NCBI GenBank assembly: GCA_900554875.1
Contig: USJA01000073.1
Location: 1 to 5,728, forward strand
DNA from: an uncultured Clostridium sp.
Lineage (GTDB): Bacteria; Bacillota; Clostridia; TANB77; CAG-465
Direction of reading: 5' to 3'
DNA length: 5,728 nt
Both the position numbers and the translations under genes were made by a program. The stretch's first letter is position 1; the number at the start of each line of letters is the position of its first letter. The notes under the pieces were generated by a model, which worked only from the letters and a program-made list of their open reading frames with translations, did not search any database and had not been told where the DNA came from. Of this stretch, positions 1-5,716 are shown piece after piece.

Positions 1-200
1 TCTATTTCCTGGCAGCTTCTCCCAATCAGGTTTTCACAAGAGAACAGCTTCTGGACCACATCTGGGGCTACGAATATATTGGCGATACCAGAACTGTAGA
101 CGTTCACATTAAACGTATTCGTGAAAAAATTGCTGACACGGATCAGTGGTCAATTGGTACAGTTTGGAGTGTAGGATATAGATTCGAGGTACATAACTAA
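1..200 (+). CDS. Response regulator, OmpR/PhoB family, C-terminal DNA-binding part (5' partial)
   Basis: The open frame enters from the left edge (first full codon at 3) and ends at TAA 198-200, giving 65 residues. They fit the winged-helix effector domain of OmpR/PhoB regulators: FTREQLLDHIWGYEY (helices before recognition), DTRTVDVHIKRIREKI (recognition helix), and VWSVGYRFEV (the C-terminal wing hairpin). The receiver domain with its phospho-acceptor Asp lies outside the window. Such proteins bind promoter DNA after phosphorylation by a partner histidine kinase. A possible kinase start (ATG at 203) follows 2 nt after the stop, a common arrangement. The GC content is about 42% by hand count, and codons such as CTG, GGC, ACC, GAC and CGT are used, unlike all other genes here. 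I infer it comes from a different genome joined artificially. The regulon cannot be told from this fragment. Confidence 0.9.
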   Translation, partial: YFLAASPNQVFTREQLLDHIWGYEYIGDTRTVDVHIKRIREKIADTDQWSIGTVWSVGYRFEVHN

Positions 201-222
201 ATATGAAAAATTCTATTTTAAC
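201..222. other. Probable chimeric junction between two genomes
   Basis: Composition changes abruptly here, from about 42% GC on the left to strongly AT-rich on the right. Two genes that face each other lose sense at the same place. On the + strand an ATG at 203 follows the response regulator stop by 2 nt and begins MKNSILTKFF, plausible for a sensor kinase, but the frame then runs antisense through the TetR gene and stops at 347. On the - strand an ABC ATPase start (MEKNKVISVKNLVK) stops resembling its family after base 217. The exact breakpoint is not resolvable by eye. An assembly or library chimera is more likely than natural recombination, given the adapter at the other end. Confidence 0.7.
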
Positions 223-258
223 TAAATTTTTTACAGATATAACTTTATTTTTTTCCAT
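217..258 (-). CDS. ABC transporter ATP-binding protein, first 14 codons only (cut by the junction)
   Basis: The - strand ATG at 258-256 begins MEKNKVISVKNLVK, the usual first beta-strand of ABC ATPases (compare the xIEVKNLxKxY pattern). A strong ribosome binding site (AAAGGAGG, complement of 269-276) lies inside the last codons of the TetR gene, about 10 nt before the start, and the TetR stop is only 3 nt upstream. The two genes are therefore an operon and probably translationally coupled. After base 217 the family resemblance ends: the frame runs antisense into the response regulator and stops at 109-111. No Walker motif is reached. By family habit it would be the ATPase of an exporter controlled by the neighbouring TetR. 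The call rests on a short motif plus context, so it is moderate. Confidence 0.6.
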
Positions 259-261
259 AAA

Positions 262-864
262 TTATATTCCTCCTTTACCTATTAACTTTTTTATAAATAA
301 AAGTCTTCCTTTTTGTGTGCCCAACAAATTTTCAACTATATCTATATAGATGTTAACATCATCCTCATTGTAATTACCATCATCAAATAATTCATTGCTG
401 AGTATAAGGGTTATCTTTACCTTTGCACTAATATTTTCATTACAATTTAATATTTTTTTATTATTTCCTTCTTCAACTATTTTTTCTAATATAGGTACAG
501 CTTTTTCTATAACTTTTTTATTTATTTTATCATGCATAATAGCATTTTCAGGAAGATGAATAGCTTCTGTCAAAGCTTCCTCCTTAATATCTGGTCTAAA
601 TGATAAAATTACATTTATAAATTTTTGTTCTATTGGTAGATTCATTTCCAATGCTAATTTAGCCTTATTAGACATATTATCTACCATCATGTTTATTACC
701 TCTTCTAATGTTTTTTCCTTACTTTCAAAATAATAGTAATAGGTACCTTTTGCTATTTTTGCCTCACTGATTATCTCATCAATGCTAGTATTTAAGTAAC
801 CTTTGGTTATAAATTTAGTATATGCAATTTTTAACAATTCTTTTTTTTTATTCGTTTTTTTCAC
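262..864 (-). CDS. TetR/AcrR-family transcriptional repressor
   Basis: This 200-residue protein has the normal TetR length. Residues 6-50 form the DNA-binding domain: helix 1 KKELLKIAYTKFITKGY, then TSIDEIISEA (about 26-35) and KGTYYYYFESKEKTL (about 39-53), the hallmark of TetR recognition helices. Residues 55-200 are a helical ligand-binding and dimerisation domain whose ligand cannot be predicted. The start is GTG (864-862); AAGGAG (complement of 871-876) lies 6 nt before it, and no better ATG exists. A consensus promoter and a 17-bp palindrome sit directly upstream, so it very likely represses itself. The stop overlaps the ribosome binding site of a following ABC ATPase gene, now cut off, which suggests it controls a drug or metabolite exporter. 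Its AT-rich codon use matches the genes to its right. Confidence 0.93.
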   Translation of the reverse strand: MKKTNKKKELLKIAYTKFITKGYLNTSIDEIISEAKIAKGTYYYYFESKEKTLEEVINMMVDNMSNKAKLALEMNLPIEQKFINVILSFRPDIKEEALTEAIHLPENAIMHDKINKKVIEKAVPILEKIVEEGNNKKILNCNENISAKVKITLILSNELFDDGNYNEDDVNIYIDIVENLLGTQKGRLLFIKKLIGKGGI

Positions 865-870
865 TATTTT

Positions 871-876
871 CTCCTT
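871..876 (-). promoter_or_regulatory. Ribosome binding site of the TetR gene (supports the GTG start)
   Basis: AAGGAG on the - strand, with a 6-nt spacer to GTG at 864-862. It lies directly beside the operator palindrome (877-893). Confidence 0.8.
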
Positions 877-893
877 ACCGACTATCAGTCGGT
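877..893. promoter_or_regulatory. TetR operator: palindrome ACCGACT-ATC-AGTCGGT
   Basis: This is a perfect inverted repeat with 7-bp arms and a 3-bp centre, GC-rich within an AT-rich spacer. It lies between the -10 box (901-906) and the ribosome binding site (871-876), so a bound repressor would cover the transcription start. Size, position and the GACT-N3-AGTC core are typical of TetR-family operators. That the adjacent TetR protein binds it is inferred. Confidence 0.85.
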
Positions 894-900
894 TAATGTA

Positions 901-929
901 ATTATATCCTAAAATAAATATAATGTCAA
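901..929 (-). promoter_or_regulatory. Consensus sigma-A promoter of the TetR operon
   Basis: On the - strand, TTGACA (complement of 924-929) and TATAAT (complement of 901-906) are separated by exactly 17 bp, a perfect match to the housekeeping consensus. Transcription should start near 893-895, at the edge of the operator palindrome. Confidence 0.9.
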
Positions 930-1146
930 TATATTCTTACAAATTTATTCTCTAATTTTACTTTTATTATTAACTCAAAATTAAAAAATATAGAACTAAC
1001 AAGTGGTAATTATGACAATATAAGATTAAATATTAAATTAAGAATTAACATAAAGAATGAAAAACTGATAAACTTAAAGTATAAAAAATATAGATTTATA
1101 CTAAATTTAAAATTGATATTATGATATATATTTTATATACAAATTT
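930..1146. other. Intergenic stretch without a gene
   Basis: Very AT-rich, with stops in all frames at short intervals and no ribosome binding site followed by a plausible protein. The only structure seen is an inverted repeat with perfect 8-bp arms, AGTATAAA (1078-1085) and TTTATACT (1095-1102), 9 bp apart. In sequence this AT-rich, such a repeat may be chance. No RNA gene or riboswitch was recognised. Confidence 0.6.
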
Positions 1147-1173
1147 AGAGACAATGTATAAAACATTGTCTCT
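1147..1173 (-). terminator. Hairpin terminator after the ABC permease gene
   Basis: Perfect 11-bp inverted repeat AGAGACAATGT / ACATTGTCTCT with a 5-nt loop, 18 nt beyond the permease stop codon. Read on the - strand, the stem is followed by AAATTTGTAT, so the U-tract is weak. It may still end the abrB-ABC operon, or act as an mRNA 3' stabiliser. The + strand side (CTTTAATT) is no better. Confidence 0.65.
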
Positions 1174-1191
1174 CTTTAATTATATCACTTT

Positions 1192-1923
1192 CTATTTATT
1201 ATCACTTATCATTTTCTTTCTAAATACTATGATTGAAACAACCAAAGTAACTAAAAGGTATACTATAAACACTATAATATTTCTTATACTTATTAAATCT
1301 AGTTTATTATTCATTACTCCTTTTATAATAGTTACACAACTATCAAAAGGTAAGTAATCACAAACCTTTGAGAAAACATCTCCCAACATATCTTTTGAAA
1401 AATACATTCCACTTGTAAAGCATACAAGTTGAACAACTATACTTGATATTCCAGGTGAGGCCTTTTCACTAAATATACTTCCTATTAATATACCCATAGC
1501 TATAAATAAAACAGCAATTACAATGGATATTAAAGCAGCCCATATAATATTTATACTAAAGTTAAGTCCTAAAATAACGGCAAGTATAAAAAATATAATA
1601 TTTTGAATTATTACTATTGGAATAATAGAAATTATATATCCAAATATATAATCCATTGGTTTCATTGGGCTTATTCCAAGTCTTATTAAAAGTGAAGAAC
1701 TTCTATCTTTAGATATTAACAATGCTGTAAACAAAGTTATAAAAGAAAAGCTAAATATTATAATTCCTGGTGTAAAATTCTCTATTTTATAATTTTCAGC
1801 AGGAATATCTAGTTGCTGAAATATAAACAATAAAAGAAGTGGTAAAATTACTGCAAAAATTATACTCAAAGGATCACGTATAATTTCCTTAAAATTTCTT
1901 TTTGCAAAATTTAGTGTTCTCAC
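1192..1923 (-). CDS. ABC-2 type transporter permease
   Basis: This 243-residue membrane protein is the permease partner of the ATPase encoded just upstream. About six hydrophobic segments are visible: near 19-36, 51-70, 95-118, 126-150, 158-175 and 213-234. The N-terminus (KRNFKEIIRDPLSIIFAVILP) is cytosolic followed by TM1. The loop SKDRSSSLLIRLGISPMKPMDYIFGY after TM2 and the LPFDSCVTIIKGVM stretch before the last helix are typical of ABC-2 (drug/antibiotic export) permeases. The start is GTG (1923-1921), overlapping the ATPase stop TAG by one base; AGGAGGTG (complement of 1931-1938) lies 7 nt before it. The stop is TAG at 1194-1192, followed by a hairpin. Half-size permease and half-size ATPase imply a dimer of each. 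The substrate is unknown; an antibiotic, peptide or lipid is possible. Confidence 0.9.
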   Translation of the reverse strand: MRTLNFAKRNFKEIIRDPLSIIFAVILPLLLLFIFQQLDIPAENYKIENFTPGIIIFSFSFITLFTALLISKDRSSSLLIRLGISPMKPMDYIFGYIISIIPIVIIQNIIFFILAVILGLNFSINIIWAALISIVIAVLFIAMGILIGSIFSEKASPGISSIVVQLVCFTSGMYFSKDMLGDVFSKVCDYLPFDSCVTIIKGVMNNKLDLISIRNIIVFIVYLLVTLVVSIIVFRKKMISDNK

Positions 1924-2645
1924 TATAACTCACCTCCTGTTGCAATTTTTACAAAAGCATCTTCAAAGTCTTTTGCACCTGATTTTTTGATTAATTCTTC
2001 AGATGTACCAACATCAATTAAATTTCCACTTGCCATAATTCCAACTCTGTCAGATAGACTCTCTGCCTCTTCCATATAATGTGTTGTAAGTATAATAGTC
2101 ATTTTCTTTTTCTGTTTTTCTATAACACTCCATAATTCTTTTCTTGCAATAACATCAAGTCCTAGTGTAGGTTCGTCTAAGAATAATATTTTTGGATCAT
2201 TTATTAAAGCCATAGCAATTGATACTTTTCTTTGCCAACCTCCAGACAAAGTTTTAGCCTTTTGTTTTAAGACTCCTTCTAGTTTAAACATAGAAATTAA
2301 TTCCTTTATTCTTTCTTCTTTATTTTCTATTTGGTATACCCCAGCCATAAATTCAAGATTTTCTCTTACAGATAAATTAGGTGCAATAGCAGTTTCTTGA
2401 GGTGAAACATTTAATATTTGTTTTATTTTTTGTCTATCCTTTATAATATCTAATCCATTAATTTTAACATCTCCACTTGTTGGTAGAATTAAAGTTGATA
2501 GCATTTTTATAGTTGTAGTTTTACCAGCTCCGTTAGTTCCCAATAATGCAAATAATTCTCCCTCTTTAATCTTCAAACTAATGTTGTTTACTGCAACCTT
2601 TTCTTTGAATTTTTTTGTTAAATTCGATATTTCAATTGAATACAT
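1923..2645 (-). CDS. ABC transporter ATP-binding protein (ABC-2 exporter type)
   Basis: A complete 240-residue nucleotide-binding subunit that powers the permease encoded downstream. All motifs are present in order: Walker A GTNGAGKTT (36-44), Q-loop Q83 in VSPQET, signature LSGGWQ (133-138), Walker B ILFLDEP (153-159) with catalytic E158, D-loop LGLD (161-164), and switch H189 in TTHYMEEAE. The Trp in LSGGWQ replaces the commoner Gln/Met and is also found in other ATPases of this export class. The short C-terminus (DFEDAFVKIATG) is typical of the CcmA/daunorubicin-export branch. ATG starts at 2645; AGGAGAGG (complement of 2653-2660) lies in the last codons of the abrB-like gene, whose stop is 2 nt away. 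The gene is intact, so the exporter should be functional. Substrate is not predictable. Confidence 0.96.
   Translation of the reverse strand: MYSIEISNLTKKFKEKVAVNNISLKIKEGELFALLGTNGAGKTTTIKMLSTLILPTSGDVKINGLDIIKDRQKIKQILNVSPQETAIAPNLSVRENLEFMAGVYQIENKEERIKELISMFKLEGVLKQKAKTLSGGWQRKVSIAMALINDPKILFLDEPTLGLDVIARKELWSVIEKQKKKMTIILTTHYMEEAESLSDRVGIMASGNLIDVGTSEELIKKSGAKDFEDAFVKIATGGEL
1931..1938 (-). promoter_or_regulatory. Ribosome binding site of the permease (supports the GTG start)
   Basis: AGGAGGTG on the - strand, an almost full anti-16S match, 7 nt before GTG 1923-1921. It lies inside the last codons of the ATPase gene, so the two genes are probably translationally coupled. Confidence 0.85.
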
Positions 2646-2647
2646 AC

Positions 2648-2851
2648 TTAATCCTCTCCTTCTGGAAAAACCTTTCTAGACAAACTCTCGATTACATCTG
2701 ATTTTATAAGTGCAATACCTTTAGATTTGTCACATAAAACTATAATCGAATCTCCCTGTTTTATGCTAAACATTTCTCTTGCCTCCTTTGGTATTACAAT
2801 TTGCCCTTTTTCTCCTACTTTACAAATTCCTACATATTTATCTTTTTCCAT
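2648..2851 (-). CDS. Small AbrB/MazE/SpoVT-type transcriptional regulator
   Basis: A 67-residue protein dominated by one AbrB-fold DNA-binding domain: residues about 6-50 read VGICKVGEKGQIVIPKEAREM and continue as FSIKQGDSIIVLCDKSKGIALIK, the swapped-hairpin beta-barrel pattern (xGRIxIPKxxRExLxIxxGD). It is shorter than Bacillus AbrB (about 94) and lacks a separate C-terminal multimerisation domain; the tail FPEGED is acidic. As a dimer it should bind AT-rich promoter DNA. It is the first gene of an operon with an ABC ATPase and permease, so it probably regulates the exporter and itself. MazE-type antitoxins share the fold, but no toxin gene lies beside it, so I prefer a regulator role. The ATG at 2851 has AAGGAG (complement of 2857-2862) 5 nt upstream and a good promoter 40 nt upstream. 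Confidence 0.92.
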   Translation of the reverse strand: MEKDKYVGICKVGEKGQIVIPKEAREMFSIKQGDSIIVLCDKSKGIALIKSDVIESLSRKVFPEGED

Positions 2852-2868
2852 TTTTGCTCCTTTTTACA

Positions 2869-2895
2869 ACTTGTTATACTTTTCATACTTATTAT
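2869..2895. repeat. Three tandem 9-bp repeats (ACTTNTYAT) over the abrB promoter and leader
   Basis: ACTTGTTAT (2869-2877), ACTTTTCAT (2878-2886) and ACTTATTAT (2887-2895) follow each other without gaps. They cover the -10 box, the expected transcription start and the first leader bases of the abrB-like operon. The position suggests an operator, perhaps for autoregulation by the AbrB-like protein; that is inference. Confidence 0.6.
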
Positions 2896-2920
2896 ACACT
2901 ATCTACAAAGATAAAGTCAA
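2891..2920 (-). promoter_or_regulatory. Promoter of the abrB-ATPase-permease operon
   Basis: On the - strand, TTGACT (complement of 2915-2920) and TATAAT (complement of 2891-2896) are 18 bp apart, close to the sigma-A consensus. The expected start is near 2884, giving a leader of about 33 nt before ATG 2851. No other promoter is needed for the two downstream genes. Confidence 0.85.
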
Positions 2921-2956
2921 TACATTTTTTCATTTTTATTATTTTATTTTAAAACC

Positions 2957-2976
2957 ATTTTTATACATTTTTATAC
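2957..2976 (+). repeat. Perfect 10-bp tandem repeat upstream of the P-type ATPase promoter
   Basis: ATTTTTATAC occurs twice head to tail (2957-2966, 2967-2976), one helical turn apart, just upstream of the putative -35 box and overlapping the left arm of the dyad at 2972-3001. It could be a regulator half-site pair; chance is possible in AT-rich DNA. Confidence 0.5.
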
Positions 2977-3001
2977 AATATAAGGTTATTCCTATTGTAT
3001 A
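2972..3001. promoter_or_regulatory. Dyad symmetry at the P-type ATPase promoter
   Basis: TATACAATA (2972-2980) and TATTGTATA (2993-3001) are perfect 9-bp inverted arms with a 12-bp centre. The right arm covers the putative -35 box (2995-3000), so a protein bound here could repress the pump gene. The regulator is not identifiable. As an RNA hairpin it would lie upstream of the predicted transcript. Confidence 0.5.
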
Positions 3002-3023
3002 TTTCTTTTTAAAGTGGTATAAC
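2995..3023 (+). promoter_or_regulatory. Probable promoter of the P-type ATPase gene (extended -10)
   Basis: TTGTAT (2995-3000), 17 bp, then TATAAC (3018-3023) preceded by TGG (3015-3017), giving an extended -10 element. Transcription would start near 3030, leaving a leader of about 34 nt, too short for an M-box magnesium riboswitch. Confidence 0.55.
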
Positions 3024-3049
3024 AAAAAAGAAATTTATATTATAAAAAT

Positions 3050-3053
3050 GGAG
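3050..3053 (+). promoter_or_regulatory. Ribosome binding site of the P-type ATPase gene (supports the TTG start)
   Basis: GGAG with a 10-nt spacer to TTG 3064. An in-frame TGA at 3055-3057 rules out an earlier start. The next in-frame candidate, ATG 3121, has a weaker site and would drop 19 residues. Confidence 0.6.
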
Positions 3054-3063
3054 ATGAATTAAA

Positions 3064-5670
3064 TTGACAAACCAAAAAAATGAAACAAGTATTATTGAAT
3101 CATACAAAGAAGACTGTTCTATGTCTAAGGAAGACTTTATAAAAAAGTATAAAGTAAATGAAAAAGGCATCTCAAGTAAAGAAGCTAATTCTAGGATTCA
3201 AAATTTAGGTTTAAATGAAATAAAAAAGTCTAAACCAAAAAGGTGGTACAACTACTTTTTAAAAAGTCTATTTGCACCATTTAACTGTATACTACTAGGA
3301 ATAATTTGCATACTTTCATATACGGATATATATTTATCAGATCCTCCAAGTTATGCAAACATTATAGTTATACTTATACTTGTCTTTGCAAGTACTTTAC
3401 TTGATTTTTTTGAAGAATTCCGTTCAAATAAAGCTGCAGAAAAGCTAAAACAAATGGTTGCAACTACAGTAACTGTACTGCGTAATGGAAAAGAAACCAA
3501 AATTCCAGTAAACAAGGTAACCCTTGGTGACACTGTTTTGTTATCCTCTGGAACAATGATACCAGCAGATTTAAGGATAATTGAGGCAAAAGATTTGTTT
3601 ATAAATCAATCTTCTCTTACAGGAGAATCTGATAGTGTAAAGAAAAATAGTATATCTGAACTTTCAAAAGATAATTTAGATACAATTTCTGATTTAGATA
3701 CTATATGCTTTATGGGAACAGATGTAATATCTGGTAGTGGTAAGGGTATAGTAATTAAAACCTCAGATTCTACATATTTTGGGAAAATTGCAGATACACT
3801 AACTCTTGGTAAGCCTAAAAATGCATTTCAAAGAGAAATTGAAAATATTAGTAAGTTATTAATAAAATTCATGTTAATAATGATTCCAATAGTTTTTGCA
3901 CTTAATATATTTAAACATGGAAATATTACTGCCTTTACATTTGCAGTTGCTATTGCAATCACAATTACTCCTCTACTTCTTCCTGTTATACTATCCTCTA
4001 GTTTATCTAAAGGTGCTGTAAGAATGTCAAAGAAAAAAACCATTGTAAAAAAATTAGATTCAATAGAAAACTTTGGTGCTATGAATATTTTATGTACAGA
4101 TAAAACAGGTACACTTACTGATGGAAAAATAGTTCTTGAAAGGTATTTAGACATAAAAGGTCAAGAAGACGATAGAATTCTAAAGCATGCATTTTTAAAT
4201 TCATATTTCCAAACTGGATTAAAAGATAGTATGGATGTAGCTATAATAAACAGGGCAAAGAAAATAAAACTAGATGAATTATCTACAAATTATACTAAAA
4301 TAGATGAAATTCCTTTTGATTTTTCTCGCAGACGTTTATCTGTAATTGTAAAAGATACTGAGAAAAAGCAGATGATAACTAAAGGTGCTGTAGAAGAAAT
4401 ACTAAACATTTGCGCTATGATAGATTATAAAGGAAAAGTATCTCCTATTACTAAGGATGTAAAAGACAATATAAGGAAGATGACTAAAAAATTAAATGAA
4501 GAAGGCTTAAGGGTTATAGCAGTATGTCAAAAAAATGATATTAATGAAATAGATACTTTTTCTGTTGCAGACGAAAAAAATATGGTGTTAATGGGATTTA
4601 TAGGTTTCCTTGATCCTCCAAAAGAATCAGCCAAAGCATCAATTGAAGCACTAAAAGAAGCTGGCATTAGAACTATAATCTTAACAGGTGATAATTCAGA
4701 TGTAACAAAATGCGTTTGTAAAAAAGTAGGTATTGACTCAAGTCATATTGTTGTTGGAAGTAGACTTGATAAAATGACTGATACAGCAATACTTAGAATA
4801 TTAAAGAAAACTAGTGTATTTACTAAACTTTCTCCTATTCAAAAAGCAAGAATTGTAAGAATACTTAGAGACTCAGGAAATGTAGTTGGATATATTGGTG
4901 ATGGAATTAATGATAGTCCATCTCTTACAAATTCAGATGTTGGAATATCTGTTGATACTGCTGTAGATATTGCTAAAGAAACTGCTGATATAATTTTACT
5001 AAAGAAAGATTTAAATGTATTAGTAGACGGTGTTACTGAGGGAAGACGTACATTTGTTAATTTGATGAAATATATTAAACTCTCAACAAGTTTTAACTTT
5101 GGTGAAGTTCTATCTGTAATAGTTGCAAGTGTATTATTACCTTTTCTACCAGAAACACCTATACAACTACTAGTTGAAGGGCTAATTTATGATTTTGGTC
5201 AGATGACCCTACCTTTTGATAATGTTGACAAAGAAACTCTTGAAAATCCAAAAAGACTTTCAGTAAAAGATTTAAAACGTTTTATGCTATTTTGGGGACC
5301 TATTAGTTCTTGTTTTGATTTAATTATATTTGCTATATTATGGTTTGTTCTTGGAATTAAAAGTGCAGCACTATTTCAAACGATTTGGTTTAGTTATAGC
5401 ATAGTATCAAACCTTTTTGGAATGCATATTATACGTACATCTAAAATTCCATTTATACAAAGTAATGCAAACAAAATGGTATATGCTTCATCTATAATAC
5501 TTATGATAGTAGGACTTATCGTTCCATTTACAGGATTTGGAAAAATGCTTGGACTAGTTCCTATGAAATTAATTCACATTGGACTAATTTTTGCTGTAAG
5601 CATTATATACTGTATTATAGCAAGTTTTGCAAAAAGAATATATATAAAGAAATACAAAGAATGGATATAA
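3064..5670 (+). CDS. mgtA: MgtA-like P-type ATPase (P3B, Mg2+-ATPase family) with altered ion-binding residues
   Basis: This 868-residue cation pump resembles enterobacterial MgtA along its whole length. M1-M2 lie near 66-115. The actuator domain carries TGES (186-189), M3-M4 lie near 264-311, and the phosphorylation motif DKTGT starts at D346. The nucleotide domain has FDFSRRR (418-424) and KGA (440-442), the hinge TGDN (541-544) and GDGIND (612-617). M5-M10 run from about 676 to 855, including the MgtA-like stretches DNVD (719-722), GPISS (745-749) and IRTSKIPFIQS (790-800). All catalytic residues are intact. The ion site is odd: M4 reads TPLLLP (302-307), with Leu where MgtA has PEMLP; M5 reads NFGE (678-681) against NFGN; M6 reads LVEGLIYD (703-710) against LIQNLLYD, keeping D710. 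The substrate is thus uncertain: Mg2+ by family, another cation possible. The start is TTG. The gene is transcribed divergently from the abrB operon; no partner gene is visible before the contig ends. Confidence 0.93.
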   Translation: MTNQKNETSIIESYKEDCSMSKEDFIKKYKVNEKGISSKEANSRIQNLGLNEIKKSKPKRWYNYFLKSLFAPFNCILLGIICILSYTDIYLSDPPSYANIIVILILVFASTLLDFFEEFRSNKAAEKLKQMVATTVTVLRNGKETKIPVNKVTLGDTVLLSSGTMIPADLRIIEAKDLFINQSSLTGESDSVKKNSISELSKDNLDTISDLDTICFMGTDVISGSGKGIVIKTSDSTYFGKIADTLTLGKPKNAFQREIENISKLLIKFMLIMIPIVFALNIFKHGNITAFTFAVAIAITITPLLLPVILSSSLSKGAVRMSKKKTIVKKLDSIENFGAMNILCTDKTGTLTDGKIVLERYLDIKGQEDDRILKHAFLNSYFQTGLKDSMDVAIINRAKKIKLDELSTNYTKIDEIPFDFSRRRLSVIVKDTEKKQMITKGAVEEILNICAMIDYKGKVSPITKDVKDNIRKMTKKLNEEGLRVIAVCQKNDINEIDTFSVADEKNMVLMGFIGFLDPPKESAKASIEALKEAGIRTIILTGDNSDVTKCVCKKVGIDSSHIVVGSRLDKMTDTAILRILKKTSVFTKLSPIQKARIVRILRDSGNVVGYIGDGINDSPSLTNSDVGISVDTAVDIAKETADIILLKKDLNVLVDGVTEGRRTFVNLMKYIKLSTSFNFGEVLSVIVASVLLPFLPETPIQLLVEGLIYDFGQMTLPFDNVDKETLENPKRLSVKDLKRFMLFWGPISSCFDLIIFAILWFVLGIKSAALFQTIWFSYSIVSNLFGMHIIRTSKIPFIQSNANKMVYASSIILMIVGLIVPFTGFGKMLGLVPMKLIHIGLIFAVSIIYCIIASFAKRIYIKKYKEWI

Positions 5671-5716
5671 CAAAAATAAAATTCTATAAAATTCGTTGAG
5701 TGTGAATTATACCTCA
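5671..5716 (+). other. Short tail after the P-type ATPase gene
   Basis: 46 AT-rich bases with no gene. TTGAG (5696-5700) and CTCA (5713-5716) are complementary and could be the outer arms of a hairpin, but the inner bases do not pair and there is no U-tract, so I do not call a terminator. Confidence 0.5.

Noticed and set aside
203..349. 48-codon + strand frame starting 2 nt after the response regulator stop
   Set aside because: Only the first few codons could be a histidine kinase start; the rest is antisense to the cut ABC ATPase start and the TetR gene. Treated as junction evidence, not as a gene.
1121..1357. Open frame of 78 codons on the + strand
   Set aside because: It lies mostly antisense to the permease gene and runs through the hairpin terminator. 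No ribosome binding site and no family resemblance.
2648..2851. MazE-type antitoxin of a toxin-antitoxin pair
   Set aside because: The fold matches, but the next gene is an ABC ATPase, not a MazF/PIN-type toxin, and no small toxin frame lies nearby.
2727..3062. Open frame of 111 codons on the + strand ending just before the pump gene
   Set aside because: It is antisense to the abrB-like gene, then crosses the divergent promoter region. The sequence is low-complexity and without any domain.
3001..3063. M-box (magnesium riboswitch) in the pump leader
   Set aside because: The predicted leader is only about 34 nt, and no GC-containing conserved stems or terminator hairpin are visible.
3121..3123. 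Alternative ATG start for the P-type ATPase
   Set aside because: The TTG at 3064 has a clearer GGAG site at acceptable spacing, and the extra N-terminal residues are compatible with the longer N-termini of MgtA proteins. Not fully excluded.
3351..4154. Two - strand open frames (3351-3533 and 3828-4154)
   Set aside because: Both are antisense shadows inside the P-type ATPase gene, whose coding frame is certain.
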